Positions 6,527 to 14,003 of a stretch of DNA of 25,369 nucleotides are shown piece after piece. The stretch covers positions 1-25,369 of the forward strand of contig JAKLLJ010000010.1 of NCBI GenBank assembly GCA_023150215.1, read 5' to 3'. Made by a program: the position numbers and the translations under genes. Position 1 is the first letter of the stretch. Each line of letters opens with the position of its first letter. The notes under the pieces were generated by a model. It searched no databases. It had not been told where the DNA came from and worked only from the letters and a program-made list of their open reading frames with translations. Source of the DNA: Thauera sp. (lineage in GTDB: Bacteria; Pseudomonadota; Gammaproteobacteria; Burkholderiales; Rhodocyclaceae).

Positions 6527-7330
6527 ATGACACAGCAAACGCAAGCCGGCTCGAACACGGGCGCATCCTCGAACACCGGCGCCACCAGGCCGGTGCTCGA
6601 GATCAAGGACCTGTGCGTGTCCTACGGCAAGGTCGAGGCGCTCACCAACGCCAGCCTCACCGTGGGCGAGGGCCAGATCGTGACCGTGATCGGCCCCAAC
6701 GGTGCGGGCAAGACGACGATGCTGTCGGCGATCATGGGCGTGCTCGGCTCCCGTGGCCAGGTTGCCTTCGACGGCAGCGTCGAGGTCGTGCCCGAGGTTG
6801 AGCGCATGGTCGCGCGCGGCATGACCCTGGTGCCCGAGAAGCGCGAGCTCTTCGGCGAGATGAGCGTCGAGGACAACCTGGCCCTGGGCGCCTTCCAGCG
6901 CTACCGCATGGGCAAGCGCGACCACGCGCAGACGCTCGAAGAAGTGTACGCGCTCTTCCCGCGCCTGAAGGAGCGCCGCGACCAGGCCGCGGGCACCATG
7001 TCCGGCGGCGAGCGCCAGATGCTCGCCGTGGGCCGTGCGCTGATGGCCAAGCCCAAGCTCTTGATGCTCGACGAGCCCAGCCTCGGGCTGGCGCCGCTGA
7101 TTGTGCGCGAGATCTTCCGCATCATCACCGAGCTGCGCCGGCGCGGCGTGTCGATCCTGCTCGTCGAGCAGAACGCGCGCGCCGCGCTGCAGGTGGCCGA
7201 CTACGCCTACGTGCTCGAGACCGGACAGATCGCCATGCAGGGCCCGGCGCATGAGCTGGCGGGCGACTCGCGCGTGATCGAGGCCTACCTCGGGCTCGGC
7301 GGCAAGCATCAGGCGATGCTGTCGACCTGA
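6527..7330 (+). CDS. HAAT ABC transporter ATP-binding protein, LivF type
   Basis: 267 residues. Walker A GPNGAGKTT lies at 56-64, the signature SGGER at 159-163, Walker B LLMLDEPSLGL with D182/E183, and the switch His is replaced by Gln in LVEQNA, which is normal for LivF. An unusual N-terminal extension of about 23 residues is rich in Thr, Ser, Asn and Gly (a TGASSNTGA-like repeat) and precedes the first beta strand PVLEIKDLCVSYG. I chose ATG 6527 because GGGGA lies 7 nt upstream. An in-frame GTG at 6509, overlapping the previous stop, is possible. It is the second ATPase of the importer, partnering the ATPase domain of the fusion protein. Confidence 0.92.
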   Translation: MTQQTQAGSNTGASSNTGATRPVLEIKDLCVSYGKVEALTNASLTVGEGQIVTVIGPNGAGKTTMLSAIMGVLGSRGQVAFDGSVEVVPEVERMVARGMTLVPEKRELFGEMSVEDNLALGAFQRYRMGKRDHAQTLEEVYALFPRLKERRDQAAGTMSGGERQMLAVGRALMAKPKLLMLDEPSLGLAPLIVREIFRIITELRRRGVSILLVEQNARAALQVADYAYVLETGQIAMQGPAHELAGDSRVIEAYLGLGGKHQAMLST

Positions 7331-7370
7331 GCCGCGAGCTCATCCGCCCCCAACAGAAAAGGACCAAGCC

Positions 7371-7970
7371 ATGGACGCGATGCGCATCCTGATGGACGAA
7401 CACCAGTCGCTGGCCGCGATCATCCACGCCATCCGCCACATGATCGGCGAGATCGCCGCGGGTCGCCTGCAACCCGATCACAAGCTGCTCGAGGCGATGG
7501 TGCAGTACCTCGACGCCTACCCGGAGAAGCGCCACCACCCCAAGGAGGACGCGTTTCTCTTCGGGCCGCTGCGCGCGCGCACGCATGACGCCGATGCCGC
7601 GCTCGACACGCTCGAGGCCGAGCACGCCCAGGCCGAGGCCCGCATCGCGGTGCTCGAGGCCGCGGTCAAGGCTTATGCGCAGGACCCGGCCGGCAGCTTT
7701 GAGGCCTTCAACACCGCTTTCAACGACTACGCTGCCTTCTACCGCACCCACATGATGACCGAGGAGCGCGAGGTCTTGCCGCTGATCCGCAAGCACTTCA
7801 CCGCCGAGGACTGGGACAGGGCCAACGCCGGCTTCATCGCCGACGATCCGCTCGGTGGCACGCGGGCGAGCGCGCGAGCGGGCGAAGAGGACTTCGCGCT
7901 GATCTTCTCCAAGCTCGTCGCCGCTGCACCGGCGCCTATCGGGCTCGGCGCAGGGCCGTACAAGGGCTGA
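7371..7970 (+). CDS. hemerythrin-like (HHE cation-binding) domain protein
   Basis: 199 residues, mainly four-helix bundle. Candidate metal ligands are visible in order: H11 in MDEH, H55 and E59 in HHPKED, H85 in EAEH, and H127 and E131 in THMMTE, the HxxxE pattern of hemerythrin domains. A tail of about 50 residues follows the bundle. Hemerythrin-like proteins bind O2, NO or iron through a di-iron site; this one is probably cytoplasmic because no signal peptide is seen. An AAGGA ribosome site lies before the ATG. It starts 40 nt after livF with no terminator between, so it may be transcribed with the uptake operon. The biological link to the transporter is not evident from sequence. Confidence 0.88.
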   Translation: MDAMRILMDEHQSLAAIIHAIRHMIGEIAAGRLQPDHKLLEAMVQYLDAYPEKRHHPKEDAFLFGPLRARTHDADAALDTLEAEHAQAEARIAVLEAAVKAYAQDPAGSFEAFNTAFNDYAAFYRTHMMTEEREVLPLIRKHFTAEDWDRANAGFIADDPLGGTRASARAGEEDFALIFSKLVAAAPAPIGLGAGPYKG

Positions 7971-8009
7971 ACTCACGTGCACTCGTTCCACGCGGGCGCT
8001 CGACCGGGC

Positions 8010-8015
8010 TAGAAT
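8010..8015 (+). promoter_or_regulatory. candidate -10 element of argA
   Basis: TAGAAT stands out in GC-rich intergenic DNA about 64 nt before the argA start. The -35 match is poor. Very similar hexamers in similar places precede yggX (10831-10836) and trmL (24085-24090). Confidence 0.3.
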
Positions 8016-8078
8016 CCGTCACCGATTCCAGTCCGCCGGGTCGCCCCATGTGTGTCCGGCCCCAACAGCGGTGAATGC

Positions 8079-9458
8079 GTGAGCGCCGAAAACAACAGTT
8101 CCACCCCGGAGTCCCCTCCGTCTTCCTCGACCGTGCCGCGGGTCGATGACGCCACCGCCCAGTTCGTGGCCTGGGTTCGCGGTGCCGCACCCTATATCCA
8201 CGCGTTCCGCGGGCGTACCTTCGTGGTCGGTTTCGGCGGTGAGCTCGCCGCGGGCGAGCGCGCACAGAGCCTCGCCTACGACTGCAACCTGCTCGCCGCG
8301 CTCGGCATCCGCCTGGTGCTGGTGCACGGTGCACGTCCGCAGATCGACGTCGAGCTCGCCCGTCGCGGCCTCGAGCCACGCTTTCACCATGGCCTGCGCG
8401 TCACCGACGTGGACGCGCTCGAGTGTGTCAAATCGGCGATGGCGGTCACCCGCTTCGAGGTCGAGGCGCTGCTCTCGCAGGGCCTGCCCAATACGCCGAT
8501 GGCGGGCAGCTACATCCGCGTCACCGGCGGCAACTTCATCACCGCGCGGCCGTTCGGCGTGGTCGATGGCGTCGATTATCAATACACCGGCGCGGTGCGC
8601 AAGATCATTGCCGAGGAGATCAACGCCGACCTCGACCAGCAGAACGTGGTGCTGATCACCCCGCTCGGCGTGTCGCCGGCCGGGGAGATCTTCAACCTCG
8701 CGATGGAGGAGGTGGCCGAGGCGGTGGCGGTGGCGCTGAAGGCGGAGAAGCTGATCTACCTGTGCGACGCGCCCGGTCTGCTCGATGCCGATGGCGAACT
8801 CGTCGAGTCGGTCACCGCCGACGAGGCGCAGGGCAAGCTCGACACCGGCGAGGGGCTCACCGAGGACCTGCACCTCTTCCTGCCGTGCGCGATCCGCGCC
8901 GTCCGCAAGGGCGTGGCGCGCTGCCACCTGATCGACCGCGACCTCGACGGCGGCCTGCTGCTCGAGTTCTTCACCCGTGCCGGCGTCGGAACCGTGGTTT
9001 CGCGCGATCCGCTGTTCCGCTTGCGCGAAGCCACGATCGAGGATGTCGGTGCGCTGGTGGCACTGATCTCGCCGATGGAGGCCGACGGCACCCTGGTGCG
9101 GCGCGGCCGCGAGCTGCTCGAGCAGGAGATCGAACGCTTCACGGTGGTCGAGCACGACGGCGTGCTGGTTGGCTGCGCAGCGCTCTATCCGTTCAGCGAG
9201 GACAACGCGGCCGAGCTTGCCTGCCTTGCCGTGGTGCCCGAGTACCGCCGCGCCGGCCTCGGCGACCAGCTCCTCAAGCGCATCGAACGGCGCGCACGCG
9301 TGCAGCGGCTCGAGCGCCTGTTCGTGCTCACCACGCGCACCGCGCACTGGTTCCGCGAGCGCGGCTTCAACGAGATCGGTCCCGAGGCGCTGCCGCGGCA
9401 AAAGCGCGAGCTCTACAATTTCCAGCGCCGCTCCAAGGTCTTCGTGAAGACGCTATGA
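8079..9458 (+). CDS. argA: amino-acid N-acetyltransferase (N-acetylglutamate synthase)
   Basis: Catalyses acetyl-CoA + L-glutamate to N-acetylglutamate, the first step of arginine biosynthesis. An amino-acid-kinase-like domain (about residues 30-290) includes TFVVGFGGELAAG, LVLVHGARPQIDVELARRG and the GVSPAGEIFNLAMEEVA segment. It is followed by a GNAT acetyltransferase domain with LACLAVVPEYRRAGLGDQLL as the acetyl-CoA-binding motif. That two-domain order is diagnostic of ArgA. The N-terminus starts with a low-complexity Ser/Pro/Thr stretch. Two in-frame GTG starts are possible: 8079 (459 residues, GGTGA 4 nt upstream) and 8052 (468 residues); I prefer 8079. The stop overlaps the next gene's ATG. 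ArgA enzymes are usually feedback-inhibited by arginine. Confidence 0.92.
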   Translation: MSAENNSSTPESPPSSSTVPRVDDATAQFVAWVRGAAPYIHAFRGRTFVVGFGGELAAGERAQSLAYDCNLLAALGIRLVLVHGARPQIDVELARRGLEPRFHHGLRVTDVDALECVKSAMAVTRFEVEALLSQGLPNTPMAGSYIRVTGGNFITARPFGVVDGVDYQYTGAVRKIIAEEINADLDQQNVVLITPLGVSPAGEIFNLAMEEVAEAVAVALKAEKLIYLCDAPGLLDADGELVESVTADEAQGKLDTGEGLTEDLHLFLPCAIRAVRKGVARCHLIDRDLDGGLLLEFFTRAGVGTVVSRDPLFRLREATIEDVGALVALISPMEADGTLVRRGRELLEQEIERFTVVEHDGVLVGCAALYPFSEDNAAELACLAVVPEYRRAGLGDQLLKRIERRARVQRLERLFVLTTRTAHWFRERGFNEIGPEALPRQKRELYNFQRRSKVFVKTL

Positions 9459-10879
9459 GCGCTGGTGCGGGCTCTGCCGACCGGGATGATGCCCGCTTGC
9501 TCGCCGAGATCGCGCTCGGCGTGCGCAGCGTCGAGGCGGTGTTCCTGCCCGGTCTCGTGCTGCGCTGGATCAGCCCCTCGATCGAGGCGCTCACCGGCCA
9601 TTCCCCGGCGGATTGCGCGGCGGCGGCCGATCCGTTCGAGCTGCTCGTCTATGACGACGACCGTGCCTTCTGCCGCCAGATGGCACGCGAGGTCGAAGCC
9701 GGCGGACCGCCCCAGGACTTCGAGTTGCGCCTGCTCGCGCGCGACGGTAGCGTGGTGTGGGTCGCCACCCATTTGCGCCGGCGCAGCGGCGAGGGCGGCG
9801 GGCTGCGGCTGTCGGCCGAGCACATCCAGGCCCGCAAGGAAGCGGAGAACGCGCTGCTCGAGACCGTGGCGGCGCTGCGCCGTGCACAAGCCTTGCGCGA
9901 GCATTACCTGACCCGCAGCAATGACGAACGCCAGCGCCTGTCCGCGCTGCTCGACCTGATCCGGCTCGGCATCCTGTTCATCGACCAGGATGGCCGTGTG
10001 CTCTACCACAACCGCGCGATGCTCGAGATCTGGCGCTTTCCGCCCGATACCCGCTTCGTCGGCAGCCGCGATGCGGTGCTCAAGGAGCAGGTCGGCCGCG
10101 TGGTGGCCGATCCGCAGGCTTACCACGCCCACATCGAGCGCACGGTGCGCGCACGCACGCCGGTCAGCGACGAGTACGAGTTCCACTTCGCCGACGGGCG
10201 TGTCGTGACCGACCGCTCGGCGGTGGTGAAGGGGGGCGACGACGATCGCCGCATTGGCCGGCTGTGGATCTACGAGGACGTCACCGAGGCGCGGCGCACG
10301 GCGACCCGGCTGCTCGAGCTCGCTGAGCGCGACGAGCTCACCGGGCTCTACAACCGCCGGCGCTTCCATGAAGAACTCGCGCGCATGCTTGCGGACGCGG
10401 CACGGCACGGTACCGAGCTCGGCCTGCTGTCCTTCGATCTCGACGGCTTCAAGCCGGTCAACGATTCATTCGGCCACCAGGCGGGCGATGAGGTGCTGGC
10501 CCGGCTCGCCGTCGAACTCGGCCGCACCGTGCGCCGCAACGAGACGCTGTTCCGCATCGGCGGTGACGAGTTCGCGCTCCTCGTCCCGAATGGCGCCGCC
10601 GAGGGGCTGCTCGAGCTGGCCCACCGGCTGGTGCACACCGTGGGTGCGCTGCGCTTTTCCTTCGGAGGCTATGAGACCGGCGTCACCGCCAGCGTCGGCA
10701 TCGCCCGCTTTCCCGCCAATGCGACCGATGGCGAGGCGCTGGTGGCGGCCGCCGACGAGGCGCTCTACCGCTCCAAGAGCGCGGGGCGCAATCGTGCGAC
10801 CGTGTCCGCGAGGGGCGGCGGTGAATCGGCTAGAATGGCGCCCTCGAACCCCGATGAACCCGCAAGCAGAAAGGATTGA
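9455..10879 (+). CDS. PAS-PAS-GGDEF diguanylate cyclase
   Basis: 474 residues, apparently cytoplasmic with no membrane helix. A first PAS domain spans about 22-130 and ends in VWVATHLRRR...LSAEHIQARK. A helical linker (about 130-165) leads to a second PAS domain (about 165-285), then a GGDEF domain begins at DELTGLYNRR (293-302). The metal-binding D328 is in FDLDGFK, and the catalytic motif is intact as GGDEF at 369-373, so cyclic-di-GMP synthesis from two GTP is expected. The inhibitory I-site position reads RRNE, not RxxD, so product feedback may be altered. There is no EAL domain. The start overlaps argA by four bases (ATGA), which implies coupled translation with an arginine-biosynthesis gene. 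The PAS ligand is unknown. Confidence 0.9.
   Translation: MSAGAGSADRDDARLLAEIALGVRSVEAVFLPGLVLRWISPSIEALTGHSPADCAAAADPFELLVYDDDRAFCRQMAREVEAGGPPQDFELRLLARDGSVVWVATHLRRRSGEGGGLRLSAEHIQARKEAENALLETVAALRRAQALREHYLTRSNDERQRLSALLDLIRLGILFIDQDGRVLYHNRAMLEIWRFPPDTRFVGSRDAVLKEQVGRVVADPQAYHAHIERTVRARTPVSDEYEFHFADGRVVTDRSAVVKGGDDDRRIGRLWIYEDVTEARRTATRLLELAERDELTGLYNRRRFHEELARMLADAARHGTELGLLSFDLDGFKPVNDSFGHQAGDEVLARLAVELGRTVRRNETLFRIGGDEFALLVPNGAAEGLLELAHRLVHTVGALRFSFGGYETGVTASVGIARFPANATDGEALVAAADEALYRSKSAGRNRATVSARGGGESARMAPSNPDEPASRKD
10831..10836 (+). promoter_or_regulatory. candidate -10 element of yggX inside the cyclase gene
   Basis: TAGAAT lies 46 nt before the yggX ATG, within the last codons of the diguanylate cyclase gene. 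It could let yggX be transcribed separately. No good -35 box is visible. Confidence 0.3.
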
Positions 10880-10881
10880 AC

Positions 10882-11154
10882 ATGGCTCGCATGGTGAACT
10901 GCGTGAAGCTCGGTCGCGAGGCCGAAGGCCTGGACCTCCCCCCGGTGCCCGGCGCGCTCGGCAAGCGCATCTTCGAAAACGTCTCGAAGGAGGCGTGGCA
11001 GCAGTGGATCAAGTACCAGACCATGCTGATCAACGAGAACCGTCTGAACCTGATGGACGCGCGCGCGCGCAAGTACCTCGCCGAGCAGATGGAGAAGCAC
11101 TTCTTCGAAGGCGGCGCCGACCAGGTCGCCGGCTACGTGCCGCCGCAGCCGTAA
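10882..11154 (+). CDS. yggX: oxidative damage protection / Fe(II)-trafficking protein YggX
   Basis: 90 residues. MARMVNCVKLGREAEGLD, with the conserved Cys7, matches the start of the YggX family. Also typical are the PGALGKRIFENVSKEAWQQW helix and the LNLMDARARKYLAEQMEKHFF segment. The small cytoplasmic protein is linked to protection of iron-sulfur clusters and labile iron under oxidative stress. An AAAGGA ribosome site lies 7 nt before the ATG and overlaps the end of the cyclase gene. An upstream in-frame TTG at 10876 is less likely. A strong terminator follows. Confidence 0.95.
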   Translation: MARMVNCVKLGREAEGLDLPPVPGALGKRIFENVSKEAWQQWIKYQTMLINENRLNLMDARARKYLAEQMEKHFFEGGADQVAGYVPPQP

Positions 11155-11173
11155 GCGGGCGAACGAGCGCAAG

Positions 11174-11209
11174 AAAAAAGGCTCGCAGCGCACGCTGCGA
11201 GCCTTTTTT
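11174..11209. terminator. bidirectional intrinsic terminator
   Basis: An 11-bp perfect stem GGCTCGCAGCG (11180-11190) with CGCTGCGAGCC (11193-11203) is flanked by six A (11174-11179) and six T (11204-11209). It works in both directions and separates the convergent yggX (+) and phoU (-). Confidence 0.95.
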
Positions 11210-11228
11210 GCTTGCGGCCCGCGCGGAC

Positions 11229-11942
11229 TCAGCGCTTGGCCACCGACGCCTGCGAGTTCTCGAAGCGCACATCCTGGCCGCGCGCGACATAGACCACGTG
11301 TTCGGCGATGTTCATCGCGTGGTCGCCGATGCGCTCGATCGCCTTGGCGATGAACAGCATCTCCAGGCTGCTCGAGATCGTGCGCGGGTCTTCCATCATG
11401 TAGGTGATCAGCTGGCGCATCACGCCCTTGAAGTTGGCGTCGATCTCGGCGTCCTTGCGGCGCAGATCCTCGATGCCGTCCGGATTGACCCGGGCGAAGG
11501 CGTCGAGCGAGGCGCGCAGCAGCTCGAGCGCCAGTTCCACCGCCTGCGTCAGGCCGATGCGCGGCACGAAGGGGGTTTCGGCGCTGTGCAGGCGACGCGC
11601 CGCCTTGGCGATCTTCTTGGCTTCGTCACCGATGCGCTCGAGGTCGGTGGCGATCTTGATCACCGCCAGCACCAGGCGCAGGTCGCCCGCGGCCGGCTGG
11701 CGCTTGGCGATGATGTGGGTGCATTCGTCATCGAGCTCGATCTGGGCGAGGTTGATCGGCTTGTCGCCGTCGACGACGGCGTCGAGCAGGTCGAGCTGGC
11801 CGCTGCGCAAGCCCTCGAACGCGCGGCTCACTTGCGCTTCGGCGAGGCCGCCCATGTTGAGGACGCCACGGCGGATCTCTTCGAGCTCGATGTCGTACTG
11901 CCTGAGGGTGTGTTCGGTCATGTTCGCCACGGTCCGGTTCAT
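11229..11942 (-). CDS. phoU: phosphate transport/signalling regulator PhoU
   Basis: 237 residues, all helical, in two homologous three-helix halves. Each half has the PhoU metal-binding signature: DLERIGDEAKKIA in the first and AIERIGDHAMNIAEHV in the second. PhoU is a cytoplasmic peripheral protein that links the Pst phosphate importer to the PhoR/PhoB system and damps Pho expression when phosphate is plentiful. No pst or phoBR gene is in the window. It is the last gene of the - strand run that includes rpiA and moeA. An alternative start is the internal ATG at 11921 (MTEHTLRQYD), which matches the usual family N-terminus better; neither start has a strong ribosome site. Confidence 0.94.
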   Translation of the reverse strand: MNRTVANMTEHTLRQYDIELEEIRRGVLNMGGLAEAQVSRAFEGLRSGQLDLLDAVVDGDKPINLAQIELDDECTHIIAKRQPAAGDLRLVLAVIKIATDLERIGDEAKKIAKAARRLHSAETPFVPRIGLTQAVELALELLRASLDAFARVNPDGIEDLRRKDAEIDANFKGVMRQLITYMMEDPRTISSSLEMLFIAKAIERIGDHAMNIAEHVVYVARGQDVRFENSQASVAKR

Positions 11943-11954
11943 GAAACGGTCAGG

Positions 11955-11972
11955 TTAACAGTTCAGTGTTAA
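11955..11972 (-). promoter_or_regulatory. small dyad upstream of phoU
   Basis: TTAACA (11955-11960) and TGTTAA (11967-11972) are perfect 6-bp arms around 6 bp, 13 nt upstream of the phoU start. It does not look like a Pho box, which is a direct repeat. It may be an operator or a chance AT-rich dyad. Confidence 0.3.
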
Positions 11973-11981
11973 GGTTTTGTT

Positions 11982-12007
11982 GCCTGCAACACGACTGCCA
12001 TGCAGGC
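11982..12007 (-). repeat. stem-loop between rpiA and phoU
   Basis: GCCTGCA (11982-11988) pairs perfectly with TGCAGGC (12001-12007) across a 12-nt loop, starting 2 nt after the rpiA stop. No U-run follows on the - strand, so it is more likely an intercistronic hairpin than a terminator. Confidence 0.45.
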
Positions 12008-12009
12008 GT

Positions 12010-12672
12010 TCAGCGCGCGCTCAGGCGCTGGACGCCACCGCTTGCGGCGAGCAGCAGCACGTCTGCGCCACGGGCGGCAAACAAGCCGTTGGTGACCACG
12101 CCGACGATCTGGTTGATGTGCATCTCGGTGGCGACCGGGTCGGTGATCGACAGCCCGTGGACGTCCAGGATCAGGTTGCCGTTGTCGGTCACGAAGCCTT
12201 CGCGCAGTTTCGGTTCGCCGCCGAGCCGGCGCAGTTCGCGCGCGACGTGGCTGGACGCCATCGGGATCACCTCGACCGGGAGCGGAAAACGGCCGAGCAC
12301 CTCGACCCGCTTGCTCGCGTCGCAGATGCACACGAAGCGCTCGGCGACCGCGGCGACGATCTTCTCGCGCGTGAGTGCGCCGCCGCCGCCCTTGATCATC
12401 GCGAAACCGCCGTCGATCTCGTCGGCGCCATCAACGTAGACCGGCACCGACTCGATCCCGTTGAGGTCGAAGACCTCGATGCCGTGGGCACGCAGCCGTT
12501 TCGTGCTGGCCTCGGAACTGGAGACCGCACCGATGATGCGGTCGCGGATCGTGGCCAATGCATCGATGAAGTGATTGACAGTCGAGCCGGTGCCGACGCC
12601 GACGATGCTGCCTTCGACGACATCGGCGAGGGCGGCATGGGCGGCGGCTTTCTTGAGTTCATCCTGGGTCAT
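12010..12672 (-). CDS. rpiA: ribose-5-phosphate isomerase A
   Basis: 220 residues, close to the usual 219 of E. coli RpiA. It interconverts ribose 5-phosphate and ribulose 5-phosphate in the non-oxidative pentose phosphate pathway, in the cytoplasm. The phosphate-binding GVGTGSTV (about 25-32) and the SSSEAST loop (51-57) are present. The catalytic motifs DGADE (81-85) and KGGGGALTREK (94-104), including D81, D84, K94 and the general base E103, are intact at the E. coli numbering. It lies 31 nt after moeA and 67 nt before phoU on the same strand. Confidence 0.97.
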   Translation of the reverse strand: MTQDELKKAAAHAALADVVEGSIVGVGTGSTVNHFIDALATIRDRIIGAVSSSEASTKRLRAHGIEVFDLNGIESVPVYVDGADEIDGGFAMIKGGGGALTREKIVAAVAERFVCICDASKRVEVLGRFPLPVEVIPMASSHVARELRRLGGEPKLREGFVTDNGNLILDVHGLSITDPVATEMHINQIVGVVTNGLFAARGADVLLLAASGGVQRLSAR

Positions 12673-12703
12673 GATGGGTCGCAGAAGAGGAAGTGGAGGA
12701 GGT

Positions 12704-13954
12704 TCAGACGAGGCCGTGGAAGGGCTGGACGAAGACCGTGTCGCCGGCGCGCACGGCGGTGCAGTCTTCGGCGAGCACGACGAAGCAGTCGGCCTCGGAC
12801 ATCGAGCTCAGCACCCCGGAGCCTTGCGCGCCGGCGAGCGCGACCGCAACGCCGTCGGCGTCGCGCTGCAGGCGGCCGCGCAGGTATTCGACGCGGCCGG
12901 GCTGCTTGCGCATCGAGAACGCGGCACGCGCCGCGAAGCGCTCGGCGGGCGGCAGGGGCGCGACACCCATCAGGGCGAGCAGGGCATCCTGCACGAACTG
13001 GTAGAAGGTCACCATCACCGCCACCGGATTGCCCGGCAGGCCGAACAGCACCGCATTGCCGATGCGGCCGAAGGCCATCGGCCGCCCCGGCTTGATCGCC
13101 AGCTTCCAGAACGCGACCTCGCCCATGCGCGCCATCATCTCGCGGATGAAGTCGGCCTCGCCGACCGACACGCCGCCGCTGGTGATGATCACGTCGGCGG
13201 CCTGCGCCGCCTCGCGAAAGGCCTCCTCGAGCGCATCCGGGCGATCGGCCACCACGCCGAGGTCGAGCAGCTCGCAACCCAGCCGGGTGAGCACGCCGTG
13301 GAGGGTATAGCGGTTGCTGTCATAGACCTCGCCGGGGCCGAGCGGACGGCCGATCGAGGCGATCTCGTCGCCGGTGGACATCACGGCCACGCGCAGCTTG
13401 CGGCGCACGCACACCTCGGCGATGCCGAGCGAGGCGATGAGGCCGAGCTCGGCCGGGCCGCAGCGCTTGCCGGCGGCGATTGCGATCCCGCCCTCGGCGA
13501 GGTCCTCGCCCGCGCGGCGCAGGTTCTGGCCCTTCTTCTGACCGCCGGGGATGAACACCCGGTCGTGCTCGCGGCGGGCGACTTCCTGCACGACGATGGT
13601 GTCGGCGCCCTGCGGGATGGTGGCGCCGGTCATGATCCGCAGCGCCTGGCCGGGGCCGACGATGCCGGAGAAGGGGCGCCCGGCGAAGGCGGTGCCGACC
13701 ACCACGAGCGCGGTCTCGCCGTCGGCGGCGAGATCCTGCGCGCGCAGCGCGTAGCCGTCCATCGCCGAGTTGTCGTGCGCGGGCACGTTGTAGGGGGCGA
13801 TGACGTCCTCGGCGAGCACGCGGCCGAGGGCGGCGCGCACTGCGACGCGCTCGCGCCCGGCGATCGGCGTCAGCGCGCCGAGGATCGCGGTGCGGGCCGC
13901 GTCCACGCTGAGGAAACTGCGGCTGTCGCCGCCGCCTGCGGAAATCGGATTCAT
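12704..13954 (-). CDS. moeA: molybdopterin molybdotransferase MoeA
   Basis: 416 residues, close to the E. coli protein's 411. It inserts molybdate into adenylylated molybdopterin, the last general step of molybdenum cofactor synthesis. Visible family motifs include DNSAMDGYA (61-69), the IMTGATIPQGADTIVVQE stretch near 107-124, STGDEI in the MoCF-like domain (193-198), SGGVSVGEADF (259-269), and GLPGNPVAVMVTF. The C-terminal domain IV is complete. No other mo- gene or molybdoenzyme is nearby. It lies between ccsA and rpiA on the - strand with short gaps (49 and 31 nt), suggesting co-transcription. Confidence 0.96.
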   Translation of the reverse strand: MNPISAGGGDSRSFLSVDAARTAILGALTPIAGRERVAVRAALGRVLAEDVIAPYNVPAHDNSAMDGYALRAQDLAADGETALVVVGTAFAGRPFSGIVGPGQALRIMTGATIPQGADTIVVQEVARREHDRVFIPGGQKKGQNLRRAGEDLAEGGIAIAAGKRCGPAELGLIASLGIAEVCVRRKLRVAVMSTGDEIASIGRPLGPGEVYDSNRYTLHGVLTRLGCELLDLGVVADRPDALEEAFREAAQAADVIITSGGVSVGEADFIREMMARMGEVAFWKLAIKPGRPMAFGRIGNAVLFGLPGNPVAVMVTFYQFVQDALLALMGVAPLPPAERFAARAAFSMRKQPGRVEYLRGRLQRDADGVAVALAGAQGSGVLSSMSEADCFVVLAEDCTAVRAGDTVFVQPFHGLV

Positions 13955-14003
13955 GGGTTCACTCCGTCCTCGATCGATTGCCGGCGCCTGCGCCGTGGTG
14001 CGC

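Noticed and set aside
4635..6566. A - strand open frame of about 640 codons opposite the LivMG fusion
   Set aside because: Rich in His, Arg, Gln and Asp with no domain; a shadow of the real gene.
8048..8074. Possible arginine leader peptide (MCVRPQQR) before argA
   Set aside because: Only two Arg in eight codons and no attenuator hairpins follow, so chance is more likely.
11955..11972. Pho box upstream of phoU
   Set aside because: The repeat is inverted, not the direct 11-bp repeats of a Pho box, and it lacks the CTGTCAT core.
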